Assembly (NCBI RefSeq): GCF_010728325.1
Contig: NZ_AP022570.1
Location: 3,534,001-3,598,000, forward strand
Source: Mycolicibacterium poriferae
GTDB taxonomy: Bacteria > Actinomycetota > Actinomycetes > Mycobacteriales > Mycobacteriaceae
Direction: 5' to 3'
DNA length: 64,000 nucleotides
The translations under genes were made by a program, and so were the position numbers. The notes under the pieces are model-generated. The model searched no databases, had not been told where the DNA came from, and was given only the letters and a program-made list of their open reading frames with translations. Shown here one piece after another: positions 46,792-55,696 of this stretch (position 1 is the first letter of the stretch; each line of letters starts with the position of its first letter).

Positions 46792-48267
46792 ATGCCCCTT
46801 GATCCGAGGACACCGGTTCTTGTCGGATACGGCCAGGTGAACCAGCACACCGAAAACCCTGACGTGGAGCCGGTCGCGCTGATGGAGCAGGCCGCGCGCG
46901 CCGCCGCTGATCCGCGGGTGCTCGAGGCGGTCGACGCGGTGCGCGTCGTCAACCTGTTGTCGTGGCGCTACCGGGACCCGGGACTGGCCCTGGCCCAACG
47001 CATCAGGGCGGACAAGGCGGTGACCCGCTACACCGGCATCGGCGGCAATGTCCCTCAGACGCTGGTGAACCTGGCCTGCCTCGACATCGCCGCGGGCAGG
47101 TCGGAGACGATCCTGATCGCCGGAGCCGAGACCTGGCGAACCCGATCCAAGCTCCGGGCGACCGGGCGCAAACCGGACTGGACCAAGCAGGACGAGTCGG
47201 TGCCGGTCGCTCCCGGGGCCGACGAGGGTGTGCCGATGGCCGGTCCCGCCGAGATCCGCATCAACCTGGACCGACCGGCCTACGTGTATCCGATGTTCGA
47301 GCAGGCCGTGCGCATCGCGGCGGGCGAGGCCCCCGACGCGCACCGGCGCCGCATCGGTGAACTGTGGTCGCAGTTCTCCGCGGTCGCCGCCGCGAATCCG
47401 CATGCCTGGAGCCGCGAGGAGGTGCCCGCCGAGCAGATCTGGCAACCCGCGCCGGCCAACCGAATGATCAGCTGGCCCTACACCAAGCTGATGAACTCCA
47501 ACAACATGGTCGACCAGGCGGCGGTGCTGATCCTGACCTCGGCCGCCAACGCCGAGCATCTCCAGATTCCGCGCGACCATTGGGTTTTCCCGTACGCGGG
47601 CACCGATGCCCACGACACCTACGCCATCGGTGAACGCGCCGAGTTCCACCGCTCGCCGGCGATCAGGATCGCGGGCCGCCGCGCGGTGGAGCTGGCCGGC
47701 GTCGCCATCGACGACGTCGACCTCGTCGACGTCTACTCGTGCTTCCCGTCAGCGGTTCAGGTGGCGGCCCACGAGCTCGGGCTGCCGGTCGGTGACCGAA
47801 GCCGCCCGCTGACCGTCACCGGCGGTCTGACTTTCGCGGGTGGACCGTGGAACAACTACGTCACCCACTCGATCGCGACGATGGCCGAGCAGCTGGTGGC
47901 CCAGCCCGGTCGGACGGGTCTGATCACCGCCAACGGCGGCTACCTGACCAAACACAGCTTCGGGGTGTACGGCACCGAGCCGCCGGGCCGCGAATTCCGC
48001 TGGGAGGACGTGCAACCGGTGGTCGACCGGGAACCGACCCGCACGGCCCTGGTCGACTGGAGCGGCGACGGCCGGATCGAGTCGTGGACGACGCCCTTCG
48101 ACCGGGACGGCAAGCCGGAGAAGGCGTTCCTGGCGGTGCGCACACCGCAGGACGCGCGGGTGCTGGCGGTGATCAACGACGCCGGGCAGGCCGAGGTGAC
48201 GGTGAACGAGGACGTCGCGGGGGCGTCAGTGCGCGTGCACCCCGACGGGTCGGCGTCGCTGTCCTGA
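46792..48267 (+). CDS. Thiolase-like acetyl-CoA acetyltransferase family protein (Rv1867-like)
   Basis: 491 residues, longer than classical thiolases (about 390). Residues 1-400 are thiolase-like: a possible nucleophile Cys in VNLACLDIAAGR, AGAETWRT, a conserved GGPWNNYVTHSIATM with His, and the NGGYLTKHSFGVYGT segment. The last 90 residues are an extra small domain (ALVDWSGDGRIESWTT, VLAVINDAGQ) resembling an OB-like C-terminal extension. The family is linked to acyl-CoA metabolism, possibly SCP2-type. GAAAGG precedes the ATG. Confidence 0.85.
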   Translation: MPLDPRTPVLVGYGQVNQHTENPDVEPVALMEQAARAAADPRVLEAVDAVRVVNLLSWRYRDPGLALAQRIRADKAVTRYTGIGGNVPQTLVNLACLDIAAGRSETILIAGAETWRTRSKLRATGRKPDWTKQDESVPVAPGADEGVPMAGPAEIRINLDRPAYVYPMFEQAVRIAAGEAPDAHRRRIGELWSQFSAVAAANPHAWSREEVPAEQIWQPAPANRMISWPYTKLMNSNNMVDQAAVLILTSAANAEHLQIPRDHWVFPYAGTDAHDTYAIGERAEFHRSPAIRIAGRRAVELAGVAIDDVDLVDVYSCFPSAVQVAAHELGLPVGDRSRPLTVTGGLTFAGGPWNNYVTHSIATMAEQLVAQPGRTGLITANGGYLTKHSFGVYGTEPPGREFRWEDVQPVVDREPTRTALVDWSGDGRIESWTTPFDRDGKPEKAFLAVRTPQDARVLAVINDAGQAEVTVNEDVAGASVRVHPDGSASLS

Positions 48268-48286
48268 CGGCGTCGCACGCGCCTTC

Positions 48287-49291
48287 TCAGGGCAGCAGGC
48301 CCAGCGCGGCCACGGCGTCGCGTTCGGCCCGCAACTCGGCCACCGACGCGTCGATGCGGGAGCGGGAGAACGCGTTGATGTCGAGGCCGGTCACGATCTC
48401 CCACCGGCCGCCGACGGACCGGCAGGGAAACGAACACACCAGACCTTCATCGACGCCGTAGACGCCGGGGGAGGGCAGCGCGACCGACGTCCAGTCCCCG
48501 TCGGGGGTGCCGTGCAGCCAGTCGTCGACGTGGTCGATCGCGCCGTTGGCCGCCGACGCCGCGGAGCTGGCGCCGCGCGCCTGGATGATCGCGGTGCCAC
48601 GGCGGGCCACCGTGGGAATGAAATCGTCGGTGAGCCAACGGGTGTCGGCGGCGTAGTCAGCACCTGAGCGGCCCCCGACCACCGCGTGGAAGATGTCGGG
48701 GTATTGGGTGGGTGAGTGGTTGCCCCAGATCGTCATCCGGTTGATCTGGGTGACGGGAACCCCCGAATGCCGCGCCAGCGCTGCGACCGCACGGTTGTGG
48801 TCGAGCCGCGTCAGTGCGGTGAACCGCTCGGCCGGGATGTCCGGGGCGTGCGCGGCGGCGACGAACGCGTTGGTGTTCGCCGGGTTACCCACCACGAGGA
48901 CCCGCACGTCGCCGGCCGCTCCGGCATTGAGTGCCTGCCCGGCGGCGGCGAAGATCTGCGCATTGGCACCGAGCAGGTCAGCGCGCTCCATGCCCGCGCT
49001 GCGGGGCTTGGCGCCGATGAGCAGAACCACCGCGGCGCCGTCGAACGCCTTCACCGGATCGTCGTAGATCTCGGTACCGGCCAGCAGCGGGAAGGCACCG
49101 TCGTCGAGTTCCATGACCACGCCCTCGGCCGCCCGGACGGCCTGAGGTACTTCGAGCAGCCGCAACGAGACCGGCGTGTCACGCCCGAGCATCGCACCGG
49201 CCGCGATCCGGAACAGCGCGGCGTATCCGATCTGGCCCGCCGCACCGGTGACGACGACGGTCACCGGCGTGGGGCGCGGCGTATGTGTCAT
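48287..49291 (-). CDS. mdh: Malate dehydrogenase
   Basis: 334 residues of the long-chain MalDH type. The NAD-binding motif [16 protein letters not shown] is near the N-terminus. The substrate loop [19 protein letters not shown] and the catalytic His in [11 protein letters not shown] are present. It interconverts malate and oxaloacetate with NAD. The longer upstream frame (to 49684) overlaps the lipoprotein gene and is rejected; the ATG at 49291 gives [16 protein letters not shown]. It lies 10 bp after the lipoprotein gene on the same strand. Confidence 0.96.
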   Translation of the reverse strand: MTHTPRPTPVTVVVTGAAGQIGYAALFRIAAGAMLGRDTPVSLRLLEVPQAVRAAEGVVMELDDGAFPLLAGTEIYDDPVKAFDGAAVVLLIGAKPRSAGMERADLLGANAQIFAAAGQALNAGAAGDVRVLVVGNPANTNAFVAAAHAPDIPAERFTALTRLDHNRAVAALARHSGVPVTQINRMTIWGNHSPTQYPDIFHAVVGGRSGADYAADTRWLTDDFIPTVARRGTAIIQARGASSAASAANGAIDHVDDWLHGTPDGDWTSVALPSPGVYGVDEGLVCSFPCRSVGGRWEIVTGLDINAFSRSRIDASVAELRAERDAVAALGLLP

Positions 49292-49301
49292 GCCACCGAC
49301 C

Positions 49302-49901
49302 CTAGGGTGCGTCCGGGGGCACGTCGACGTAGCTCGTCGTGTATTCGTCGGCGGAGAACGCGAACCCCGCACCGCTGGTTTCGGACAGACAGGAAATGCC
49401 GGACGACTCCTGGACATTGCAGCGGAATCCCGCCACCGCGAGGACGCGGTTGAACGGGAGCACCTGCGCCGGCTCGGGCTCCAGGCCATAGGCGGTCGCG
49501 GGCACCACGGCGAATTCGGCAGCGCGGTCGCGGTCCACCCGAATCGCGTTGGGTGCCTCCGGCTCACCCTCGGGGCCCGGTACGTCGTCCGGGGCGTCGG
49601 TGATCCGGATGGCCGATGCGGACGCGTCCGCGTTCTGGCACCCCGCCTCGACCCTGGGTTTGATGGCACACTGCCAGCGCCCACTGGGACTGGTGAAGTA
49701 ATAGCCGGTCACGCCGTCGACCTGAGCGGCGTAGTCGAACGCGTTGACCAGATGCGCATTGCTGGCCACGGTGGTCGACGGCGCCGCCGGAGGCGCCGCG
49801 GTGGTCGTGGTGCGCTCTTCGGTGTTGATCACCGTCGGACCGGAGCACGCGCAGAGCAGCAACGCGCTGCCCGACAGCGCCGCTGCCGTCGCGAGGTTCA
49901 C
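49302..49901 (-). CDS. Putative secreted lipoprotein of unknown function
   Basis: 199 residues. A hydrophobic N-terminus ending LLLCACSG fits a lipobox (LCAC), so the Cys would be lipidated after cleavage. A Thr/Ala/Pro-rich linker (about 28-45) leads to a globular domain with four further cysteines (WQCAIK, AGCQN, FRCNV, ISCLS), likely two disulphides. The family is not recognised; the layout recalls mycobacterial Lpp/DUF-type lipoproteins. The start is GTG at 49901, overlapping the EndoIII-like stop as GTGA, so translation is coupled. Confidence 0.75.
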   Translation of the reverse strand: MNLATAAALSGSALLLCACSGPTVINTEERTTTTAAPPAAPSTTVASNAHLVNAFDYAAQVDGVTGYYFTSPSGRWQCAIKPRVEAGCQNADASASAIRITDAPDDVPGPEGEPEAPNAIRVDRDRAAEFAVVPATAYGLEPEPAQVLPFNRVLAVAGFRCNVQESSGISCLSETSGAGFAFSADEYTTSYVDVPPDAP

Positions 49902-50548
49902 CGCAGGTCGGTCTTCAGGTCGGACCGCAGATCGTCGTCCAGGGACACCCGCACCAGCGCGGCCGCCAGCGTGGCGCTGTGACGCGGGGCGAGCGCGGCG
50001 AGCTTGTCGGCGTCGGCAGGCAGCCCCAGCTCACGCGCGGTGTCGCGCGCCCTGTCGTCGAAGAAGGGTCGCACCCAAGTCCAGGTGTCCTGCACCTCAC
50101 GCAGGAAGATGTCGGCGCCGGTGTCGCCGATGCCCTTGAATCTCTCCAACAACGCCTTGGCCGTGTCGATCTCGCGCGCGGATGCGGTCGCCAGGCGCCG
50201 CAGGTCCCCGCCGTACTCGTCTTTGACGGTGGTGGCGATGTCCACCGCACGGGTTGCCGAACTTTCGTCGTAGCGCACGTAATGCGCACGTCCGAACGCC
50301 TTGATGAGATCGGCGCGCTGCGCGTCCAGCATGGCGTGCGGGGTCCGCAGGCCCGCCCGGAACAGTTCACGCGCCGCGCGCATCGCGATTGCCGCGTCGA
50401 TGGGCTTACTCGCCAGCATGCACAGGATCAGCAGCTGGAACAGCGGCATGGGCTTGTCCCGGAGCCGGATACCCGCCTCCTCGGCGTAGGTGGTGCCGGC
50501 GCGCTCCATCAGCCGCTCGACGACGCGCTCAGATGTCGTTGAGACCAT
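49898..50548 (-). CDS. Endonuclease III-like HhH-GPD protein without Fe-S cluster
   Basis: 216 residues. A helical base-excision-repair-like fold with a helix-hairpin-helix at about residues 135-150 (LERFKGIGDTGADIFLREV) and the following Asp-containing segment. It has a single Cys (LILCMLAS), so the C-terminal 4Fe-4S loop of classical Nth is absent. It may be a short, cluster-less DNA glycosylase-like protein. GTGA overlap joins it to the lipoprotein gene. Confidence 0.8.
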   Translation of the reverse strand: MVSTTSERVVERLMERAGTTYAEEAGIRLRDKPMPLFQLLILCMLASKPIDAAIAMRAARELFRAGLRTPHAMLDAQRADLIKAFGRAHYVRYDESSATRAVDIATTVKDEYGGDLRRLATASAREIDTAKALLERFKGIGDTGADIFLREVQDTWTWVRPFFDDRARDTARELGLPADADKLAALAPRHSATLAAALVRVSLDDDLRSDLKTDLR

Positions 50549-50587
50549 GTGACCGTCTTACCCCATGCCGAACCCGGAAAACGTGCC

Positions 50588-50917
50588 CTACTTGGCGGGC
50601 AGGGCGGCGGCGACGCCCACCCCACGCTCGACCCACGCCGAAAGCCGGCGTCGGGTCCCCAGCGCCGGCGCGCCGACCCGGACCCATCCACGCACCTGCC
50701 GCCCCGACATGATCATCGGTTCGACGTGTGCCGTCGCGAGCAGCGTGTCGGTGTCGCCGGCGGGCACGCGGACCATCAGTCCGCCGTGCCCGCTGACGAC
50801 CACCGACATGTTGCCGTTGACCAGGAACGCCAGCCCACCGAACATCGGCTTCTCCTCGGCTCCGCGCGGGGCGAGGAGTTCGCGGACGCGGTCGGCCAGT
50901 TCGCGGTCGTATGCCAC
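50588..50917 (-). CDS. TfoX N-terminal domain protein
   Basis: 109 residues, one TfoX_N domain: YDRELADRVRELL, EEKPMFGGLAFLVNGNM, GGLMVRV and the C-terminal LSAWVERG. Such small proteins are widespread in actinobacteria; TfoX itself regulates competence in Gammaproteobacteria, but that role should not be carried over. It lies 39 bp upstream of the EndoIII-like gene and 40 bp downstream of lon, on the same strand. Confidence 0.9.
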   Translation of the reverse strand: MAYDRELADRVRELLAPRGAEEKPMFGGLAFLVNGNMSVVVSGHGGLMVRVPAGDTDTLLATAHVEPMIMSGRQVRGWVRVGAPALGTRRRLSAWVERGVGVAAALPAK

Positions 50918-50957
50918 CGGCTCACGCTAGCGCCGCGGCCCGACATGCGTCCGCCGG

Positions 50958-53288
50958 TCAGGCCGCCGCGGTGACGCTGTTCTCGGCGGGCACGAGCGCC
51001 AGCGCGACGATGTCGGCCACGTCGGTCATCGGTCGGACGTCGAGCGCGGCCAGCACGTCGGCGGGCACGTCGTCGAGGTCGGCCTCGTTGCGCTGCGGGA
51101 TGAACACCGTGGACAAGCCCGCCCGCTGTGCGGCCAGGAGCTTCTGCTTGACCCCGCCGATCGGCAGGACCCGGCCGTTGAGCGTGACTTCGCCGGTCAT
51201 CCCCACGTCCGCGCGCACCTGGCGACCGGTGGCCATCGACACCAGGGCGGTCACCATCGTCACCCCGGCCGACGGACCGTCCTTGGGGACGGCACCGGCC
51301 GGCACGTGCACATGAATCTGCCGGTCCAGCGCTGCCGGGTCCACGCCCAACTGGTCAGCGTGAGCACGCACGTACGACAGCGCGATCTGTGCCGACTCCT
51401 TCATCACGTCGCCCAACTGTCCGGTCAGCTGCAAGCCGCGCTCACCGTCGGTGGCGCCGGCCTCGATGTAGAGCACGTCACCACCGAGGCCGGTGACGGC
51501 CAGGCCGGTGGCCACCCCGGGCACCGCCGTGCGTTCGGCGGACTCCGGGATGAACCGGGGCCGGCCCAGGAACTCGACCAGATCCGGCTCGTCGATCTCG
51601 ACCGGGCGCGGGTCGTCGGCCAACCGGGTGGTGACCTTGCGCATGGCTTTTGCCAGCAACCGCTCGTACTGGCGCACACCGGGCTCGCGGGTGTAGTCCG
51701 CGGCGATCTTGCGCAGCGCCGCATCGGTGACGCTCACCTCGTCTGCCGACAACGCCGCGCGTTCCTGCTGGCGGGGCAGCAGGTAGTCGCGGGCGATGGC
51801 CACTTTGTCGTCTTCGGTGTAGCCGTCGATGGTGACCAGCTCCATGCGGTCCAGCAGGGCCGATGGGATGCTCTCGACGACGTTGGCCGTGGCCAGGAAC
51901 ACCACATCGGACAGGTCGAGATCCAGATCCAGGTAGTGGTCGCGGAATGTGTGATTCTGTGCCGGGTCGAGCACCTCCAGCAGCGCCGCCGACGGGTCGC
52001 CGCGGTAGTCCGAGCCGACCTTGTCGATCTCGTCGAGCAGCACGACCGGGTTCATCGAGCCGGCCTCACCGATCGCGCGCACGATCCGGCCGGGCAGTGC
52101 GCCCACGTAGGTGCGCCGGTGCCCACGGATCTCCGCCTCGTCGCGCACCCCGCCGAGCGCCACGCGCACAAAGGTGCGGCCCAGCGCACGGGCCACCGAT
52201 TCACCCAGCGACGTCTTGCCGACGCCCGGGGGACCGGCCAGCGCCATGACGGCGCCCGATCCGCGGCCGCCGACGACCTGCAGGCCACGCTGACTGCGCC
52301 GGGCACGCACCGCCAGGTACTCGACGATGCGGTCCTTGACGTCGTCGAGTCCGTGATGGTCGACGTCCAAGATCTCTCGGGCGGCCTTCAGGTCCGTCGC
52401 GTCCTCGGTCGTGACGTTCCACGGCAGCTCGAGCACAGTGTCCAGCCAGGTGCGGATCCACCCGCCCTCGGGGCTCTGCTCGCTGGCGCGTTCCAGCTTG
52501 CCCACTTCGCGCAGCGCAGCCTCGCGGACCTTCTCCGGCAGATCGGCGGCTTCGATGCGGGCCCGGTAATCACCTGACTCGTCGGCGCCGTCTGGTCCCG
52601 TTTCACCGAGCTCCTTGCGGATCGCGGCCAACTGCTGGCGCAACAGGAATTCCTTCTGCTGCTTGTCCATTCCGGTCCGGACGTCCTCGGCGATCTTGTC
52701 GTTGACCTCGACCTCGGCGAGGTGATCACCTGTCCAGTCGATCAGCGAACGCAGCCGCGCGGCCACGTCCTCGGTCTCGAGCAATTCGCGCTTCTGCACG
52801 TCACTCAGGTAGGACGCGTAGCCGGCGGTGTCGGCCAGCGCTGACGGGTCGCTGATCTTGTTGACCACGTCGACGATCTGCCACGCCTCGCGACGCTGCA
52901 GCATCGCCAGCAGCAATTTCTTGTATTCGGCAGCCAGCGCCTTGATCTCGTCGGTGGTTTCGGCCACCGCGACCTCCTGCACGGTGACCCACAGCGCAGC
53001 ACCGGGCCCGGTTGCGCCGGAGCCGATGTGCGCGCGGTTCTCACCGCGCACGACCGCGGCTGCGCCGCCACCGGGGAGGCGCCCCACCTGCACGATCGAG
53101 GCGAGCACGCCGTAGGTCGGATAGCGGTCGTCGAGTCGCGGGGCAATCAGCAACTTGCCGAACTCGCTGGCTTGCGCCGCGTCCACGGCAGCGCGGGCGG
53201 CGTCGTCGAGCTCGATCGGCACCACCATTCCCGGCAGCACGATCGGTTCGCTGACGAACAGGACCGGCACTTGCAGAGCTTCAGGCAT
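50958..53288 (-). CDS. lon: ATP-dependent protease Lon
   Basis: 776 residues. The N-terminal substrate-binding domain (about 1-200: LPVLFVSEPIVLPGMVVPIEL-like) and coiled region are followed by the AAA+ module with Walker A GPPGVGKT, Walker B VVLLDEIDK and a sensor ATAN. The C-terminal protease domain has the Ser in PKDGPSAG and the Lys in LPIGGVKQK. It degrades misfolded proteins in the cytosol. From memory, Lon is present in M. smegmatis but absent from M. tuberculosis. The ATG at 53288 has GGAGG 6 nt upstream. A HAIR-like dyad lies in the promoter region. Confidence 0.97.
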   Translation of the reverse strand: MPEALQVPVLFVSEPIVLPGMVVPIELDDAARAAVDAAQASEFGKLLIAPRLDDRYPTYGVLASIVQVGRLPGGGAAAVVRGENRAHIGSGATGPGAALWVTVQEVAVAETTDEIKALAAEYKKLLLAMLQRREAWQIVDVVNKISDPSALADTAGYASYLSDVQKRELLETEDVAARLRSLIDWTGDHLAEVEVNDKIAEDVRTGMDKQQKEFLLRQQLAAIRKELGETGPDGADESGDYRARIEAADLPEKVREAALREVGKLERASEQSPEGGWIRTWLDTVLELPWNVTTEDATDLKAAREILDVDHHGLDDVKDRIVEYLAVRARRSQRGLQVVGGRGSGAVMALAGPPGVGKTSLGESVARALGRTFVRVALGGVRDEAEIRGHRRTYVGALPGRIVRAIGEAGSMNPVVLLDEIDKVGSDYRGDPSAALLEVLDPAQNHTFRDHYLDLDLDLSDVVFLATANVVESIPSALLDRMELVTIDGYTEDDKVAIARDYLLPRQQERAALSADEVSVTDAALRKIAADYTREPGVRQYERLLAKAMRKVTTRLADDPRPVEIDEPDLVEFLGRPRFIPESAERTAVPGVATGLAVTGLGGDVLYIEAGATDGERGLQLTGQLGDVMKESAQIALSYVRAHADQLGVDPAALDRQIHVHVPAGAVPKDGPSAGVTMVTALVSMATGRQVRADVGMTGEVTLNGRVLPIGGVKQKLLAAQRAGLSTVFIPQRNEADLDDVPADVLAALDVRPMTDVADIVALALVPAENSVTAAA

Positions 53289-53302
53289 CAATGTCCTCCA
53301 AA

Positions 53303-53323
53303 GTTGAACCTGTTGCGCTCAAC
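53303..53323 (-). promoter_or_regulatory. HAIR-like (HspR) operator upstream of lon
   Basis: GTTGAAC-N7-GCTCAAC carries TTGA-N11-TCAA, the invariant spacing of the HspR inverted repeat (CTTGAGT-N7-ACTCAAG). It sits 15 bp upstream of the lon start. Lon is an HspR target in Streptomyces (recalled). Confidence 0.5.
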
Positions 53324-53423
53324 CTTGCCGTGGGCTGCTTTGTTCCCGCCACGAATATCGCCCGCAGCGGAACAGCGACGTGGTGAGCCCGGTTACCTCC
53401 CGTATGAACCGAATCGCACCGCG

Positions 53424-54196
53424 ATGACCGCACCCGCACCTCGCGAAGCAGCAGGCTCAGACCCGATCAGGGGAAAGGTGATCGCCATCACCGGAGCCAG
53501 CAGCGGCATCGGGGAAGCTACGGCCACACTGCTGGGCGCACGCGGAGCCCGGCTGGCGCTCGGCGCCCGGCGCACTGATCGGCTGACGACCCTCGCCGAC
53601 GAATCGCGCTCCCGCGGCGCCGAAGTCGTCACAGTCGGGATGGATGTCCGCGTCGCCCAGGACGTGACACGACTGGTCGACGCCGCCGTCGAGGCGTTCG
53701 GCAGACTCGACGTGCTGGTCGGTAACGCCGGTATCAGCAGTCTGGGCCCGCTCGCCGACGGCCAGGTGACCGAATGGGACGCGATGATCGACGTCAACCT
53801 TCGCGGAGTCCTGCACGGGATCGCTGCCGCCGCACCGGTTTCCGACAGCAGGGCCACGGTCACTTCGTGACCACGGTGTCGACCGCCGGGTTGAAGATCG
53901 TTCCCGACATGGGTGTGTACGCCGCGACCAAGAACGCGGTGCGCACGGTGATGGAGGCGCTGCGTCAGGAATCGACCGACGGCGCGATCCGGGTCACCTC
54001 CATCTCGCCGGGCTTCGTGCGCACCGAGCTCGCCTCCGGCATCACCGACAGTGCCCGGCGGGAACAGATCCGGTCGACCATGGACGCCTACGGCCTGGCA
54101 CCGGAGGCTGTCGCCCGGGCCGTCGCGTTCGTCATCGAGCAACCCCACGATGTGGAGATCGGCGAGCTGACCATCAGGCCGACGGTGCAGGGCTGA
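53424..54196 (+). pseudogene. Short-chain dehydrogenase with a frameshift
   Basis: Two frames together encode one SDR of about 257 residues. The first (from ATG 53424) gives TGASSGIG, NAG in VGNAGISSLG, and runs to HGIAAAAPV. It then shifts and stops at 53870. The second resumes FRQQGHGHFVTTVSTAG, the active site YAATK, SPGFVRTELASG and the C-terminus ending at 54196. One base appears to be missing near 53838-53841. It is either a true pseudogene or a sequencing error. If intact, it would be an NAD(P)-dependent oxidoreductase. Confidence 0.8.
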
Positions 54197-54211
54197 GCCG
54201 GGGGAGCCCAC

Positions 54212-54307
54212 CGGCACATCCCCCACCCAACCACCCGTGCACATCCCCCGCCCAACCACCCGTGCACATCCCCCGCCCAACCACCCGTGCACATCCCCCG
54301 CCCAACC
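54212..54307. repeat. Four 25-bp tandem repeats, last copy split by an insertion sequence
   Basis: Units containing GCACATCCCCC and CCCAACCACCC begin near 54212, 54237, 54262 and 54287. The second and third are identical. The fourth is interrupted at 54307 by the IS3-family element and its remaining ACCACCC is found at 55644-55650. Confidence 0.92.
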
Positions 54308-54338
54308 TGAACCGTCCTGGTCTGGATGGAGACCTGGG

Positions 54339-55268
54339 TTATGCCACCTGCGGGATGGAGGTGACGGTGTCACGGTAGCGGTTCTCGTATCCGACCGGCG
54401 AGAGATAGCCGAGAGACGAGTGCAGGCGGGTGGTGTTGTACCAATGCACCCAGCTGGCGGTTTCGCGTTCGACTTCGGCGCGGCCGGTCCAGGATTTGTG
54501 GCGGTCGATCAGTTCGGTCTTGTACAGCCCGATCGCTGATTCCATCAGCGCGTTATCCAGGGCGTCACCGACCGAGCCGATCGAGCCGGCGATCCCCGAA
54601 TCACGCAGCGCCTCGGTGAACGCCAGCGAGGTGTATTGGCTGCCGGCATCGGAATGATGAACCAATCCTGTTGTGGTGAAACGGAAATCAGTCCTACGTC
54701 GGGTGAACACGGCTTGTTCGAGGACGCTGGTCACCAGTGGGGTGGCCTTGGTCGACATCACCCGCCATCCCAGGATCCTCCGCGAGTACACATCGACGCA
54801 GAACGCGGTGTAGACGAACCCGGCCAGCGTCCAGGTGTAGGTGAAATCAGCTACCCACCACTGATCCGGACGGGCCGGCACACCCCATTGGCGGTCGATG
54901 AGATCGGGATGCCGGGCCGCGGTCGCATCGGCGGTGGTGGTGACCGTGCGCCGCTTTCCGCGCACCGCGCCGGTGATTCCGCACAGGCGCATCAGCCGGC
55001 CCACTTGATCCCGGCCAACGTCGTGACCAGCGTGTTTCATCGCATGCCAGAGCTTGCGCACCCCGTAGAGCCCCCGATTGGCCACGAACAGCTCGTGCAC
55101 GGTGTTGGCGGCGTGCGCATCGGCCCAGTCGGTGTCACTGACCGGGCCGCGAGCCTTGGCCGCGTAGTAGGTGGACGGGGCGATCGGCAGCCCGTGCTCA
55201 CCCAGCACGGCGCAGATCGGGTCGACCCCGTAACGGTCCCGGTGATCGTCGATGTAGTCGACGATCAC
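54339..55268 (-). CDS. IS3-family transposase OrfB (DDE integrase domain)
   Basis: 309 residues. The N-terminal HTH_21-like region (RGLYGVRKLWHAMKHAGHDVGRDQVGRLM) is followed by the DDE catalytic core with D in WWVADFTYTW, D in HHSDAGSQYTS and E in NALMESAIGLYKTELI. The ending WYNTTRLHSSLGYLSP is typical of the IS3 family. It starts with GTG at 55268, overlapping the orfA stop (GTGA), and is in the -1 frame relative to orfA. All catalytic residues are intact. Confidence 0.96.
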   Translation of the reverse strand: MIVDYIDDHRDRYGVDPICAVLGEHGLPIAPSTYYAAKARGPVSDTDWADAHAANTVHELFVANRGLYGVRKLWHAMKHAGHDVGRDQVGRLMRLCGITGAVRGKRRTVTTTADATAARHPDLIDRQWGVPARPDQWWVADFTYTWTLAGFVYTAFCVDVYSRRILGWRVMSTKATPLVTSVLEQAVFTRRRTDFRFTTTGLVHHSDAGSQYTSLAFTEALRDSGIAGSIGSVGDALDNALMESAIGLYKTELIDRHKSWTGRAEVERETASWVHWYNTTRLHSSLGYLSPVGYENRYRDTVTSIPQVA

Positions 55269-55597
55269 CGCAGTCGGCGGTCGACCTCCGCCGCGGCGAA
55301 AAACGCTGACGCTGTCTTGAGGATCTCATTGGCCCTGCGTAACTCGGCGACCTCCTTGCGCAACGCCACCACCTCGGCCGACTGATCGCCTCCGTCGTCA
55401 CTGACCGTCGAGCGGCTACCGAAGTGGCGGTCCTCGACCCAGTTACGCAACGTCGCCTGATTGATCCCCAGCAGCTCTCCGACATGGCGGCGAGCCGCCA
55501 ACTTCGAATCATCACTATGGGCCAAACGGTCGTGATACATCCGTACCGCCCGCTCACGGGTCTCTGGATCGAACTTCCTCGGCGCAGCCACAACCAC
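55265..55597 (-). CDS. IS3-family transposase OrfA
   Basis: 110 residues. A helix-turn-helix domain (PRKFDPETRERAVRMYHD, LGINQATLRNWV) is followed by a leucine-zipper-like coiled coil (VVALRKEVAELRRANEILKTAS). OrfA helps bind the ends. A T5 run (GTTTTTC on the minus strand, 55298-55304) lies before the stop. OrfB's -1 frame is open from there, so a programmed -1 frameshift making OrfAB is possible. Confidence 0.95.
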   Translation of the reverse strand: MVVAAPRKFDPETRERAVRMYHDRLAHSDDSKLAARRHVGELLGINQATLRNWVEDRHFGSRSTVSDDGGDQSAEVVALRKEVAELRRANEILKTASAFFAAAEVDRRLR

Positions 55598-55696
55598 ATC
55601 CTCCTGGTGCGATCACGATCTCCACCAGACCCAGGACGGTTCAACCACCCGATGGGGGCATGTGGGCGCGCCGCCCCGAACCGGATCATCGGTGCC

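Larger units (their letters stand above)
54308..55643 (-). mobile_element. Complete IS3-family insertion sequence, 1336 bp
   Basis: The terminal inverted repeats are TGAACCGTCCTGG (54308-54320) and its complement (55631-55643), extending imperfectly inward through TCTGG. The element encodes orfA and orfB. It is flanked by a 3-bp target duplication, ACC at 54305-54307 and 55644-55646. Removing the IS and one ACC restores the 25-bp tandem repeat, which fixes both ends. Confidence 0.95.
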
